Assembly: GCA_947474495.1 (NCBI GenBank)
Contig: CANJIM010000006.1
Span: 1 to 57,642 of the forward strand
Direction of reading: 5' to 3'
Length of the DNA: 57,642 nt
DNA from: Rhodospirillaceae bacterium
GTDB lineage: Bacteria > Pseudomonadota > Alphaproteobacteria > SMXQ01
Shown here in pieces: positions 1 through 8,169 of the stretch (its first letter is position 1; every line of letters starts with the position of its first letter). Both the position numbers and the translations under genes were made by a program. The notes beneath the pieces are model-generated. The model searched no databases, was not told the origin of the DNA, and saw nothing but the letters and a program-made list of their open reading frames with translations.

Positions 1-598
1 ACGCGAGAAAACGCAGGGCGTTGATACGGACATTGGCGAGCAACTCCTCGAGAATGCGCGCGCGGTCGATAGTCTCGAGATCGCGTTCGCGCATGACGGC
101 GGAAAAATAGCGATCCATTGCCGCCTGAGCCTTCTCGCCGGACGGGTTGAGCGTCTGGGTCAGAATGCTGTCGCGTTCGCCGCGACGGAGCACGACCGTT
201 TCGAATTGGCTGGAGTATTCGTTCATCAGCTGGCCGATGCCGGCGAATTTCGCTTTGCGGCCGGCGTCGGTAAACATTGCGGTCACGCGCGGAATATCGC
301 TTTTGATTTCGTCGAGCAGGGCACGCGCGCTCTTTACATGGGCGGCATCGCCGGTATTGGCAAACAACACGACGACGCGGCGCAATTGCGCGACGTTGTT
401 TTCGACTTCCATGACGTTCATCGCAGTGTCGGCAATCGTGGAATATTGCTCGAACGTGTCGCTCGTCTTGCGCAGACCGAGAAGGCCGGTGGCACCAACG
501 GCAATCAGCAATGCCAGGACGATGAAGAAGCCCGAAAGGATTTTCGTACGTATCTTGAGATTAGCCAACCATTGGCCGCGCGGAAGAGAGGTCGTCAT
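1..598 (-). CDS. Methyl-accepting chemotaxis protein, N-terminal part (runs off the window)
   Basis: The minus strand is open from an ATG at 598 to the window edge, giving about 199 residues. Residues about 12-38 form a hydrophobic membrane segment after a short basic N-terminus. A helical, polar sensory region follows, with phrases such as MEVENNVAQLRRVVVLFANT and heptad-like spacing, as in four-helix-bundle ligand domains of chemoreceptors. The HAMP and signalling domains would lie beyond the edge, so they cannot be confirmed. A membrane sensor histidine kinase with the same kind of sensor domain is the main alternative. The gene is divergent from the Tim44-like gene at 1006. Confidence 0.7.
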   Translation of the reverse strand, partial: MTTSLPRGQWLANLKIRTKILSGFFIVLALLIAVGATGLLGLRKTSDTFEQYSTIADTAMNVMEVENNVAQLRRVVVLFANTGDAAHVKSARALLDEIKSDIPRVTAMFTDAGRKAKFAGIGQLMNEYSSQFETVVLRRGERDSILTQTLNPSGEKAQAAMDRYFSAVMRERDLETIDRARILEELLANVRINALRFLA

Positions 599-1005
599 AA
601 TGGCTCATCTCATTGATGTTAATAGAAAATCGGTAGCCGCCTGGCCGTCACGGAGGGGGGTCACGCGCGATCCAAAAAGCGGTACGGATCACTAGGCCAG
701 GCGACTATGCAAAAAGAAATATGCCTTAGGAATTAATCGCGCCTTAAAATTGCCCGCTCTTGCGACAAATTTTATTGAACAGCCAAAGCATGAGAAGTGA
801 GCCACCCTGCCGATCTCGGGAACTGGGTCCGACTTGGCCTCGTTCACCTTGTATTCCGCGCCATGCAAGGCCAATTCCTGAGAGCAGGTTCGTTGGGTGC
901 TCTCGGCTGTGCCAGACCCACGCACATGCTAGGATGACTTAATTTCGCTCCGCCCTCTCATCACAGAGAGGCAACGCGGAGCCAATCGTTTCGACAGGAA
1001 CCTTC
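599..1005. other. Intergenic region between receptor and Tim44-like gene
   Basis: These 407 bases separate two divergent genes. The short open frames here look like chance frames: none carries a recognisable motif or a convincing ribosome binding site. The stretch around 700-790 is richer in A and T than its surroundings and could hold the divergent promoters, but I could not identify boxes with confidence. AGGAA lies just before the Tim44-like start at 1006. I see no secB gene, which I recall as a frequent neighbour of this Tim44 family in related genomes. Confidence 0.5.
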
Positions 1006-1689
1006 ATGGGTAGCGGCCTCCCGTTCGTTGACATCATCTTCTTCGCCCTGGTTGCGGGATTCATCATCCTGCGCCTGCGCAGCGTGTTGGGAAAACGCAC
1101 CGGCACCGAGCGCCCCCGCGATCCCTTCGCCAAACCGCCGGCGCCCGCCGAAGCGCCCGATTCGCGCCGCAGCGGTGATGTCGTCGCCCTGCCGCGCCGG
1201 GACGGCGCCGATCTCGGCGCTGCCACGGCGGCCGGTTCGCTCGGCGGCGCCCTGACGCAGATCAAGCTCGCAGATCCCGCCTTCGACGAGGCCAAGTTCG
1301 AGGAGGGCGCCCGCGCCGCCTTCGATTATATCGTCGGCGCCTTCGCCGCCGGCGAGCGGGCCAAGCTCAAGCCGCTGCTGTCGGAAGAGGTCTATGCCAA
1401 TTTCGAGCAGGCCATCGCCGCGCGCGAGGAGGCCGGCCACAAGGCCGAGACGACTCTGGTCCGCATCAAGTCGGCCGACATCGTCGAAGCGCGCATGGAA
1501 GGCCAGAGCGCCTTCGTTGGCGTCAAATATGTCAGCGAGCAGATCAACGTGACGCGCGACGCCGAGGGCAAGGTGGTCGAGGGGAACCCCGACCGCATCA
1601 CCGAGGCGACTGACATTTGGACCTTCGCGCGCAACACGCGCTCGTCGGACCCCAACTGGACTCTCGTCCGCACCGACGTTCCGGCGTAA
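1006..1689 (+). CDS. Tim44/TimA family membrane-associated protein
   Basis: The 227-residue protein starts with a hydrophobic segment (residues about 4-22, LPFVDIIFFALVAGFI) and then a proline-rich linker to about residue 75. The C-terminal 140 residues match the Tim44-like domain: ADPAFDEAKFEEGARAAFDY, then LKPLLSEEVYANFEQAI and a beta-rich end finishing in WTLVRTDVPA. Bacterial members are membrane-anchored relatives of mitochondrial Tim44 and are thought to act at the inner membrane; their exact role is not settled. AGGAA precedes the ATG. The mltA start follows 10 bases after the stop, so the two are probably co-transcribed. Confidence 0.88.
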   Translation: MGSGLPFVDIIFFALVAGFIILRLRSVLGKRTGTERPRDPFAKPPAPAEAPDSRRSGDVVALPRRDGADLGAATAAGSLGGALTQIKLADPAFDEAKFEEGARAAFDYIVGAFAAGERAKLKPLLSEEVYANFEQAIAAREEAGHKAETTLVRIKSADIVEARMEGQSAFVGVKYVSEQINVTRDAEGKVVEGNPDRITEATDIWTFARNTRSSDPNWTLVRTDVPA

Positions 1690-1699
1690 TCTTGGCGGC

Positions 1700-2968
1700 A
1701 TGATCGCCGCACAGACAACGTCCTATCGCCCCCTCCTCCTCACCGCTCTCGTCAGCGTCCTGTTGGCGCTCGCGTCTTGCGCGCCGCGCGAGGCCGAGAA
1801 AAAGCCCGACGCCCTGGCGCTGACAGCGGTGTCGTTCAGCGCCCTGCCCGGCTGGGCCGACGACGACCAGTCGGCAGCCCTGCCCGCCTTGCGAAAATCC
1901 TGCGCCTACTTCGCCCGCCAAGGCGACGCGACGCGCTTGCAGCCGGCGCCAACCGATAGCCAGGTGCCGGGCATCGGCGGCATCGTCAGCGATTGGCGCG
2001 GTGTCTGCGCCGCGGCGAACCAAGTGCCCGATGGCAACCGCGCGGCTGCCCGCGCCTTCTTCGAGCGCGAATTCAAGCCGTTCAAGGCGGCCAACAACCG
2101 CGACAGCCAGGGCCTGTTCACCGGCTATTACGAAGCCGAGCTGCGCGGCGCGCGCCAGCCGTCGGCGCGCTATAACGTGCCGCTGTACAAGGTGCCGGGC
2201 GATCTCGTCGCCGTCGATCTCGCCGAGTTCGGCTCTGAGTTCTCAGGCCGCACCATCGCCGGCAAGGTCGTGCAGGGAAAACTGCGGCCCTATGATGACC
2301 GCGCCACCATCGAGCGCGGCTCGCTCAAGGGCAAAAGCCTCGAACTGCTATGGGTCGACGACGCCATCGATGCCTTCTTCCTGCATATCCAGGGCTCCGG
2401 CCGTGTCGTGATGGATGACGGTTCGGTGATGCGTGTTGGCTATGCCGGCAAGAACGGCCAGCCTTACATTGCCATCGGCCGCGAGCTGGTGACGCGCGGC
2501 GTGATGAAGCCGGAAGAGGTCTCGATGCAGGGCTTGCGCGCCTGGCTGAAAGCCAACCCGCGCGAGGCCGAGCCCTTGATGAACGCCAACCGCTCCTATG
2601 TCTTCTTCAACGAAACGAAGGGCGCGGGCCCCAATGAAGGCCCGATCGGCGCGCAGACGGTCGCCTTGACGCCGGGCCGCAGCCTCGCGGTTGATCGCAA
2701 ATTCCTGCCGCTCGGCTTGCCGATCTGGCTCGACGCCTCGCATCCCGATGGCGGCAATGGACCTTCTAGCTCCGGCGAAGCGCGCATCCGCCGCTTGGTC
2801 GTGGCGCAAGACACCGGCGGCGCGATTCGCGGCCCGGTGCGCGGCGACGTGTTCTTCGGCTGGGGCGAACAGGCGGCGGCGCGCGCCGGCGCCATGCGCG
2901 ATCGTGGCGAGTATTATCTGCTGCTGCCCAACGCGGTCGCCGACCGGAACAGCAAGCCCAGCAGCTAA
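1700..2968 (+). CDS. mltA: Membrane-bound lytic murein transglycosylase A
   Basis: This 422-residue lipoprotein cleaves the beta-1,4 link between MurNAc and GlcNAc in peptidoglycan, leaving a 1,6-anhydro end. The signal peptide ends in LALASC, with Cys27 as the lipidation site, which implies an outer-membrane anchor. The MltA domain includes GYYEAELRGAR near residue 140 and QGSGRVVMDDG further on. The C-terminal 3D domain has VAQDTGGAIRGPVRGDVFFG near residue 370, which holds the conserved catalytic aspartate of the family. Length is normal for alphaproteobacterial MltA. It sits between the Tim44-like gene and the Smr gene, a common order in Hyphomicrobiales. Confidence 0.95.
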   Translation: MIAAQTTSYRPLLLTALVSVLLALASCAPREAEKKPDALALTAVSFSALPGWADDDQSAALPALRKSCAYFARQGDATRLQPAPTDSQVPGIGGIVSDWRGVCAAANQVPDGNRAAARAFFEREFKPFKAANNRDSQGLFTGYYEAELRGARQPSARYNVPLYKVPGDLVAVDLAEFGSEFSGRTIAGKVVQGKLRPYDDRATIERGSLKGKSLELLWVDDAIDAFFLHIQGSGRVVMDDGSVMRVGYAGKNGQPYIAIGRELVTRGVMKPEEVSMQGLRAWLKANPREAEPLMNANRSYVFFNETKGAGPNEGPIGAQTVALTPGRSLAVDRKFLPLGLPIWLDASHPDGGNGPSSSGEARIRRLVVAQDTGGAIRGPVRGDVFFGWGEQAAARAGAMRDRGEYYLLLPNAVADRNSKPSS

Positions 2969-2984
2969 TGATGGCAAGCTGATC

Positions 2985-3539
2985 ATGGCCAAGACACTGG
3001 TGCCGGATGACGAGCTCTGGTGGCAGATCGCCGACAGCATCACGCCGCTCAAACATCGCCGGCGCGTACCATCGGTAAAGCCCCCTGCGAAAGAGCCCGC
3101 CGCCGCGCCGATAAAAGCGCCGAAGTCGCGCAGCGCTCATGTCCTGCCGGCGGCGCCGCCGCACAAGCCGACGCTGGCCGAACTTTCACATGACCGATTG
3201 GTCGATCTCGACAAGCGCACCGGGCAAAAACTGGTGCGCGGCCAATTGCCGCTCGAAGGCCGGCTCGATCTGCATGGCATGACGCAGGATCAGGCGCATG
3301 GCAAGCTGACGCGCTTCATTGCGACGAGCGCCGAGGCCGGCAAGCGCTGCGTGCTGGTGATTACCGGCAAGGGTTTGAAGCCGACCGGCGAGACCGGCGT
3401 GCTGCGCAAAGCGGTGCCGCGCTGGCTCAACAGTGCTGACTTGCGCCCCTTGGTACTGGCGATCCGTTACGCGCAATCGAAGGACGGCGGCGAGGGGGCG
3501 CTTTACGTGCTCTTGAAGCGCCGGCGCGACAAGGCATGA
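2985..3539 (+). CDS. Smr/MutS2-C domain protein
   Basis: The 184-residue protein begins MAKTLVPDDELWWQIADSI. Residues about 25-65 are a basic, Pro/Ala-rich linker. The C-terminal Smr domain follows, with LDLHGMTQDQAHGKLTRF, then VLVITGKG and a terminal ALYVLLKRRR. The LDxH and TGKG motifs are the hallmark of Smr domains, which bind or nick DNA or RNA; the role of stand-alone alphaproteobacterial members is poorly defined. I chose the ATG at 2985 because upstream in-frame sequence only reads across mltA in a shadow frame. The XRE gene begins 4 bases after its stop. Confidence 0.9.
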   Translation: MAKTLVPDDELWWQIADSITPLKHRRRVPSVKPPAKEPAAAPIKAPKSRSAHVLPAAPPHKPTLAELSHDRLVDLDKRTGQKLVRGQLPLEGRLDLHGMTQDQAHGKLTRFIATSAEAGKRCVLVITGKGLKPTGETGVLRKAVPRWLNSADLRPLVLAIRYAQSKDGGEGALYVLLKRRRDKA

Positions 3540-3543
3540 CGCC

Positions 3544-3915
3544 ATGACACCCTTCGGCGCGAAGCTGCGCGAACTGCGCAAGGCGCGCGGCATCACCTTG
3601 ACGGAGATGGCCGCCAGCCTGGAGATTTCTTCGGCTTATCTCTCGGCGCTCGAACATGGCAAGCGCGGCAAGCCGAGCCCAATGCTGGTGCGCCAGATCT
3701 GCACCTTCTTCACGATCATCTGGGACGAAGCGGAAGAACTGGAGCGGCTGTCGCGCATCTCGCATCCGCGCGTCGCTGTCGACACCGCCGGCCTCGGCCC
3801 GCGCGCCACGGAGCTGGCAAATTTGCTCGCCGAACGCATCGGCGATCTCAGCGAAGAGGAATTGGCCGCGCTGCTGTCGAACATCCGCTCGATCAAGCCG
3901 AAACGCGGGCGCTGA
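3544..3915 (+). CDS. XRE-family helix-turn-helix regulator
   Basis: The 123-residue protein carries an N-terminal Cro/C1-type HTH over residues about 5-65: LRELRKARGITLTEMAASL is the first part and SSAYLSALEHGKRGKPSP holds the recognition helix. The remaining 60 residues are helical and acidic then basic (DLSEEELAALLSNIRSIKPK) and may mediate dimerisation. Targets are unknown. It follows the Smr gene by 4 bases, so it is the last gene of the tim44-mltA-smr unit. A 183-base gap to hisB follows. Confidence 0.88.
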   Translation: MTPFGAKLRELRKARGITLTEMAASLEISSAYLSALEHGKRGKPSPMLVRQICTFFTIIWDEAEELERLSRISHPRVAVDTAGLGPRATELANLLAERIGDLSEEELAALLSNIRSIKPKRGR

Positions 3916-4036
3916 TCCGCCAGCCCAGGCCCGGCCCGGCAGTCAGGTCGCGTAGCGCCATCCCGCAGGGCGGATTACCGGGCAAGATCAAGGCCATACC
4001 GGGCCGGTCCCGGCTGTGGAAAACCCCGGACTTCCC

Positions 4037-4065
4037 TTGGACTTTCAACGCTGTCCTGCTAAAAC
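4037..4065 (+). promoter_or_regulatory. Candidate promoter of the histidine operon
   Basis: TTGGAC at 4037-4042 and TAAAAC at 4060-4065 are separated by exactly 17 bases, a sigma70-like arrangement. The -35 box matches the consensus at 5 of 6 positions and the -10 box at 4 of 6. It lies 33 bases before the hisB ATG. No leader peptide rich in histidine codons or attenuator was seen. Confidence 0.4.
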
Positions 4066-4098
4066 AGGGCGAATTTCCGCCATTTGGAGAGCCGGGTC

Positions 4099-4806
4099 AT
4101 GAGCCCGAAGACCGCCCCCGCGCGTAAAGCCGCGCGCGCCAAGAGCGCCCCGTCGGTGAAGGCCAAGACGGCCGTCGCCGTCCGCAAGTCGCCGGCCAAG
4201 TTTGTCGGCCGCGTCGCTACGGTCGCGCGCAAGACCAAGGAGACCTCGATCTCGGTCACCGTGAAGCTCGACGGCACCGGCCAGTACGACGTCTCGACCG
4301 GCATCGGCTTTCTCGATCACATGCTCGAACAGCTGTCGCGCCACAGCCTGATCGACATCACCTGCCGCGCCCAGGGCGACCTGCACATCGACGCGCACCA
4401 CACGACGGAAGACAGCGGCATCGCCATCGGCGAGGCGATCACCCAGGCGCTCGGCGACCGCGCCGGCATCGCGCGTTACGGCTCGGCGTATATCCCGATG
4501 GACGAGACGCTGACACGCGTCGCGCTCGACGCATCCAATCGCCCGTACCTGATCTGGCGCGTGAAATTTCCGCGCCCGAAGGTCGGCGAGATGGACACCG
4601 AGCTGTTCAAGGAATGGTTCCAGGCCTTCGCCCAGGCGGCGGGTCTGACGCTGCATGTCGAGAATCTCTACGGCGAGAACAGCCACCATATCGTCGAGTC
4701 CTGCTTCAAGGGTTTGGCGCGCGCCTTGCGTCAGGCGGTCGAGATAGACCCGCGCAAGGCCGACGCCGTGCCTTCCACCAAGGGCGTGCTCGGCGGCTCT
4801 CTGTAA
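4099..4806 (+). CDS. hisB: Imidazoleglycerol-phosphate dehydratase
   Basis: HisB dehydrates imidazole glycerol phosphate to imidazole acetol phosphate in histidine synthesis. The core domain starts near residue 45. The two metal-binding motifs are visible: [16 protein letters not shown] near residue 98 and [17 protein letters not shown] near residue 193, along with [18 protein letters not shown]. The protein is 235 residues, longer than the usual roughly 195, because of a 40-residue Lys/Ala-rich N-terminal tail. The ATG at 4099 is preceded by GGAGA at 4086-4090. It is the monofunctional form, without a phosphatase domain, and is first in the his operon. Confidence 0.96.
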   Translation: MSPKTAPARKAARAKSAPSVKAKTAVAVRKSPAKFVGRVATVARKTKETSISVTVKLDGTGQYDVSTGIGFLDHMLEQLSRHSLIDITCRAQGDLHIDAHHTTEDSGIAIGEAITQALGDRAGIARYGSAYIPMDETLTRVALDASNRPYLIWRVKFPRPKVGEMDTELFKEWFQAFAQAAGLTLHVENLYGENSHHIVESCFKGLARALRQAVEIDPRKADAVPSTKGVLGGSL

Positions 4807-4836
4807 GTCGCCGACGCCGCACGCATCGGACAGCTC

Positions 4837-5316
4837 ATGTCGCTCCGCGTCTATACGGTTCACACGCCAGCCGCTCGCACGCAGCGGTGGGACGCGCTCG
4901 ATCAGCTGCCCGAGCTGGTGAAGGAAGGCTTCTCCTGGCCGGCCTTCCTGTTCGGCTTCGTCTGGAGCCTGACGCAACGGATGTGGCTCGTCTCGGCGGC
5001 ATTGCTGTTGGTTGCGACCGCACTCGGCGTCGCCTTCGAGGCGATGGGCGTCGATCAGATCACCACCTCGTTCGTGTTCTTCGCCATCGCCGTTCTCGTC
5101 GGCATGTTCGCCAATGACTGGAAGCGCGCGGCGCTACAACGCCGCGGCTATCGCGCCGACGGCGTGGTGACCGCCGCCAATCTGGAAACGGCGCTGCGCC
5201 GCTATCTCGATCTGCGGGCCATCGGAAGCTCACTGACGGGCACGTCGATGCAGCAGGCGGCCGCGCCGCACAGCTCGCGCGCGCCCGATGCCGGGCCGTG
5301 GGGTCGCGCGCAATGA
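4837..5316 (+). CDS. DUF2628 membrane protein in the his operon
   Basis: The 159-residue protein begins MSLRVYTVHTP and contains SWPAFLFGFVWSLTQRMW, the typical start of DUF2628 proteins, whose function is unknown. Two or three membrane segments follow at about residues 35-50, 53-72 and 78-95. The tail from about residue 120 is polar. The gene lies 30 bases after hisB, and its TGA (5314-5316) overlaps the ATG of a five-codon ORF that leads to hisH. The position suggests co-expression with the his genes, but nothing in the sequence ties it to histidine synthesis. Confidence 0.88.
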   Translation: MSLRVYTVHTPAARTQRWDALDQLPELVKEGFSWPAFLFGFVWSLTQRMWLVSAALLLVATALGVAFEAMGVDQITTSFVFFAIAVLVGMFANDWKRAALQRRGYRADGVVTAANLETALRRYLDLRAIGSSLTGTSMQQAAAPHSSRAPDAGPWGRAQ

Positions 5317-5337
5317 ACATCGTCCGATGAACATCGT
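5313..5337 (+). repeat. 11-bp tandem repeat (14-bp period) spanning the hisH start
   Basis: ATGAACATCGT occurs at 5313-5323 and again at 5327-5337. The first copy provides the TGA stop of the DUF2628 gene and an ATG that opens a five-codon ORF, M-N-I-V-R. That ORF ends in TGA at 5328-5330, which overlaps the hisH ATG at 5327. Both junctions are therefore ATGA overlaps. The simplest origin is a 14-bp tandem duplication of a former single ATGA junction. Confidence 0.8.
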
Positions 5338-5968
5338 TATCGTCGATTACGGCTCGGGCAATCTGCGCTCGGCGGCCAAGGCGTTCGAACGCGCGGCGAA
5401 TGACGCCGGTCTCGGCGAGACCGTCATCGTCAGCGCCGAGGCGAAAGCCCTGGCGAGCGCCGACCGCATCGTGCTGCCGGGCGTCGGCGCGTTCGGCGAT
5501 TGCAAGCAAGGCCTCGAAGCCTTGCCGGGCATGATCGAGGCGCTCGGCGAACAGGTGCTGGTGAAACATAAGCCGTTCTTCGGCATCTGCGTCGGCATGC
5601 AGCTGATGGCCGAGGTCGGCCGCGAGCATGGCGATCACGCCGGGCTCGGCTGGATCAAGGGCGTCGTCGAAGAAATCAAGCCGGCCGATCCGGCGCTCAA
5701 AGTGCCGCACATGGGCTGGAACGAGTTGCAGTTCACGCGCCCTCATCCGCTGTTCGCCGGCCTTGGCGCGCAGCGCGACGCCTATTTCGTCCATAGCTAT
5801 CAGCTCAAGCCAAGCAACCCGGCCGACGTGATCGCCACCGTCGAGTATGGCGGACCGATCGTCGCCGCTGTCGCGCGCGACAATATCGTCGGCACGCAAT
5901 TCCATCCGGAAAAGAGCCAGGCCAACGGGCTCGCCATCATCGCCAATTTCCTGCGCTGGCGGCCTTAG
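5327..5968 (+). CDS. hisH: Imidazole glycerol phosphate synthase, glutamine amidotransferase subunit
   Basis: HisH hydrolyses glutamine and passes ammonia to HisF. The 213-residue protein has the class I amidotransferase features: VDYGSGNLRS at the N-terminus, the nucleophile Cys88 in FFGICVGMQL, and the His193/Glu195 pair in TQFHPEKSQ. The length is normal. I chose the ATG at 5327 because MNIVIVDYGSGN is the conserved start. An upstream in-frame start would overlap the DUF2628 gene and lacks similarity. The start lies in the second copy of a short tandem repeat, so translation may be coupled through the intervening five-codon ORF. Confidence 0.96.
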   Translation: MNIVIVDYGSGNLRSAAKAFERAANDAGLGETVIVSAEAKALASADRIVLPGVGAFGDCKQGLEALPGMIEALGEQVLVKHKPFFGICVGMQLMAEVGREHGDHAGLGWIKGVVEEIKPADPALKVPHMGWNELQFTRPHPLFAGLGAQRDAYFVHSYQLKPSNPADVIATVEYGGPIVAAVARDNIVGTQFHPEKSQANGLAIIANFLRWRP

Positions 5969-6001
5969 CCGCGCGCGACATCGTCTCGGAGTGACTCGCC
6001 C

Positions 6002-6727
6002 ATGATCCTGTTTCCCGCGATCGACTTGAAAGACGGCGCCTGCGTGCGTCTGTTCAAGGGCGATATGGATAAGGCGACCGTCTACAACGCCGATCCCGCC
6101 GATCAGGCGCGCGCCTTCGAGAAGGCCGGCTTCAAGTGGCTGCATCTCGTCGATCTCAACGGCGCCATCAAGGGCAAGCCGATCAACGAGGCGGCCGTCG
6201 CGTCGATCTTGGCCGCGATCAAGCTGCCGGTGCAGCTCGGCGGCGGCATCCGCGATCTCGCCACCATCCAGCGCTGGATCGACGCCGGCATCACCCGCGT
6301 CATTCTCGGCACCATCGCGCTCAACGATCCTGAACTGGTCAAGACCGCCTGCAAACAATTCCCCGGCAAGATCGTCGTCGGCATCGACGCGCGCGAAGGC
6401 TATGTCGCGGTCGAAGGCTGGGCCAAGACTTCGCGCGTCAAGGCGCTCGATCTGGCGCTGCGCTTCGAAGACTGCGGCGTTGCCGCCATCGTCTTCACCG
6501 ACATCGACCGTGACGGCGTGATGACCGGCGTCAATCTCGAATCGACGGTCGATCTCGCCTTTGCGCTGACCACGCCGATCATCGCCTCGGGCGGCGTCTC
6601 GTCGCTGTCCGATCTCGAAGAGATCAAGCGCCATGAAGGCTCCGGCATCGAGGGCGTGATCTCCGGCCGCGCGCTCTATGACGGGCGTATCAATGTCGGC
6701 GCCGCGCTCAAGTTGATGGAGGGATGA
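6002..6727 (+). CDS. hisA: ProFAR isomerase
   Basis: HisA converts ProFAR to PRFAR by an Amadori rearrangement. The 241-residue (beta/alpha)8 barrel begins [17 protein letters not shown], with catalytic Asp8. The second catalytic acid is Asp129 in [15 protein letters not shown]. The two phosphate-binding motifs of this barrel family are visible as QLGGGIRDL and [12 protein letters not shown]. The length is typical. The stop overlaps the hisF start in an ATGA (6724-6727), implying translational coupling. Confidence 0.97.
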   Translation: MILFPAIDLKDGACVRLFKGDMDKATVYNADPADQARAFEKAGFKWLHLVDLNGAIKGKPINEAAVASILAAIKLPVQLGGGIRDLATIQRWIDAGITRVILGTIALNDPELVKTACKQFPGKIVVGIDAREGYVAVEGWAKTSRVKALDLALRFEDCGVAAIVFTDIDRDGVMTGVNLESTVDLAFALTTPIIASGGVSSLSDLEEIKRHEGSGIEGVISGRALYDGRINVGAALKLMEG

Positions 6728-7491
6728 GCTTGCTCAAGGCGCGCGTCATTCCCTGCCTCGACGTCAAAGACGGTCGTGTCGTCAAAGGCGTCAATTTCGT
6801 CGATCTGATCGACGCCGGCGATCCGGTCGAGCAGGCGCGTCTCTACGATCGCGAAGGTGCCGATGAGCTGACCTTCCTCGACATCACCGCCTCGTCGGAC
6901 AACCGCGACACGTTGTATGACGTGGTGCGCGGCACCGCCGAGCAGTGCTTCATGCCGCTGACCGTCGGCGGCGGCGTGCGGCAGGTCGAAGACATCCGCA
7001 AGCTGCTGTTGGCCGGCGCCGACAAGGTGTCGATCAACACGGCTGCCGTGGCGCGGCCCGAATTCGTCGGCGAGGCGGCCGAGAAGTTCGGCAGCCAATG
7101 CATTGTCGTCGCCATCGACGCGAAGAACGTCGGCCCCGGTAAGTGGGAGATCTTCACCCACGGCGGACGCAACCGCACCGGCCTCGATGCGGTGGAATGG
7201 GCCAAGCGCATGGCGAGCCTGGGCGCCGGAGAAATCCTGCTGACCTCGATGGACCGCGACGGCACCAAATCAGGCTTCGACATCGATCTCACCCGCGCGG
7301 TCGCCGACGGCGTGCCGGTGCCGGTGATCGCCTCGGGCGGCGTCGGCACGCTCGATCATATGGTGGCCGGCGTGCGCGACGGCCATGCCAGCGCGGTGCT
7401 CGCCGCGTCGATCTTCCATTTCGGCACGTTCAAGATTCGCGATGTGAAAAGCCACATGCGCGCCGCCGGCCTGCCTGTGCGACTCGACTGA
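6724..7491 (+). CDS. hisF: Imidazole glycerol phosphate synthase, cyclase subunit
   Basis: HisF closes the imidazole ring, releasing AICAR and IGP, using ammonia from HisH. The 255-residue barrel begins [20 protein letters not shown], with catalytic Asp13; the second catalytic residue is Asp132 in [10 protein letters not shown]. The phosphate-binding loops are [11 protein letters not shown] and [11 protein letters not shown]. The length is typical. It overlaps hisA by 4 bases. About 100 bases separate it from the hisE start, with no obvious terminator, so hisE is probably in the same transcript. Confidence 0.97.
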   Translation: MSLLKARVIPCLDVKDGRVVKGVNFVDLIDAGDPVEQARLYDREGADELTFLDITASSDNRDTLYDVVRGTAEQCFMPLTVGGGVRQVEDIRKLLLAGADKVSINTAAVARPEFVGEAAEKFGSQCIVVAIDAKNVGPGKWEIFTHGGRNRTGLDAVEWAKRMASLGAGEILLTSMDRDGTKSGFDIDLTRAVADGVPVPVIASGGVGTLDHMVAGVRDGHASAVLAASIFHFGTFKIRDVKSHMRAAGLPVRLD

Positions 7492-7597
7492 CAGTCCTCG
7501 CGCGGTTCCGTGACAGGCCCAAGCGAGTGACAGACTCGGGCAAATCTGTTACGACGCAAAGAAATCGCGGGGCTTGATGTTCCGCCGGGAGAGCGTC

Positions 7598-8122
7598 GTG
7601 GCCCAGAGATCCAAAACCAACAAAGCCAAAAGCAAAACCAAAGGCAAAGCCCAAAAGGCCGCCGCCAAACGGTCGGGCGTCAAGCCGGCCAAGAGCTCTA
7701 AGATCGCCAAAATTATCGGCATCATTCCCGGCGCCGGCGCCGGGAATGATGGCCGCACGCTCGACGGATTATATTCCGTGATCCGGTCGCGTCGCGGCGC
7801 CGATCCGGCCCGTTCCCACACCGCGCGCATGTTCCTGCGCGGGCCGGCCAAGATTGCCCAGAAGTTCGGCGAGGAAGCGGTCGAGGCGGTGATCGAGGGC
7901 GCGCACGGCAATGGCAAGGCGCTGGTGCTCGAAAGCGCCGATACCCTCTATCATTTGTTGGTGCTGTGGGCGGCCTGCGGCGTCAAGCCGGCCCAGGTGT
8001 GGAAAGAATTGAAGCGGCGAGAAGTGCGCTCCGGCATCGCCGAAAAGGCATCGCGCAAGGCGGAGCAACTCGGCGCGACGAAAAGCCCGGCGACAGCGCG
8101 CGCGAAGAAAAAGGCCCGCTAA
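7598..8122 (+). CDS. hisE: Phosphoribosyl-ATP pyrophosphatase with basic tails
   Basis: HisE removes pyrophosphate from phosphoribosyl-ATP. The MazG-like core begins at about LDGLYSVIRSRRGADP and contains FLRGPAKIAQKFGEEAVEAV, with the metal-binding acidic pairs, and LESADTLYHLLVLW. It is extended at both ends by Lys/Ala-rich tails: about 40 residues before the core and 25 after. The GTG at 7598 is chosen because GGGAGAG lies just upstream; an in-frame ATG at 7577 is the alternative, with a weak binding site. A perfect 32-bp palindrome is embedded at the junction of tail and core. No HisI domain is fused. Confidence 0.93.
   Translation: MAQRSKTNKAKSKTKGKAQKAAAKRSGVKPAKSSKIAKIIGIIPGAGAGNDGRTLDGLYSVIRSRRGADPARSHTARMFLRGPAKIAQKFGEEAVEAVIEGAHGNGKALVLESADTLYHLLVLWAACGVKPAQVWKELKRREVRSGIAEKASRKAEQLGATKSPATARAKKKAR
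7720..7751. repeat. Perfect 32-bp palindrome inside hisE
   Basis: Positions 7720-7735 are exactly reverse-complementary to 7736-7751, with no loop; the centre is GGCGCC/GGCGCC. The palindrome encodes part of IIGIIPGAGAGNDG, at the boundary between the Lys-rich tail and the HisE core. Chance perfect palindromes of this length are rare even in GC-rich DNA. Confidence 0.9.
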
Positions 8123-8169
8123 CGGCCCATTTTGACCGCGCCCCCGGCCGGGCGGGTGGAGAACAGCCG

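Noticed and set aside
147-695. Open plus-strand frames opposite the chemoreceptor
   Set aside because: They lie antisense to a minus-strand frame with clear membrane and sensor-domain character and show no domain themselves.
5060-6634. Very long open frame antisense to hisH and hisA
   Set aside because: Long antisense frames are common in GC-rich coding DNA; the product is Arg/Asp-rich without any family motif, while the plus strand encodes intact His enzymes.
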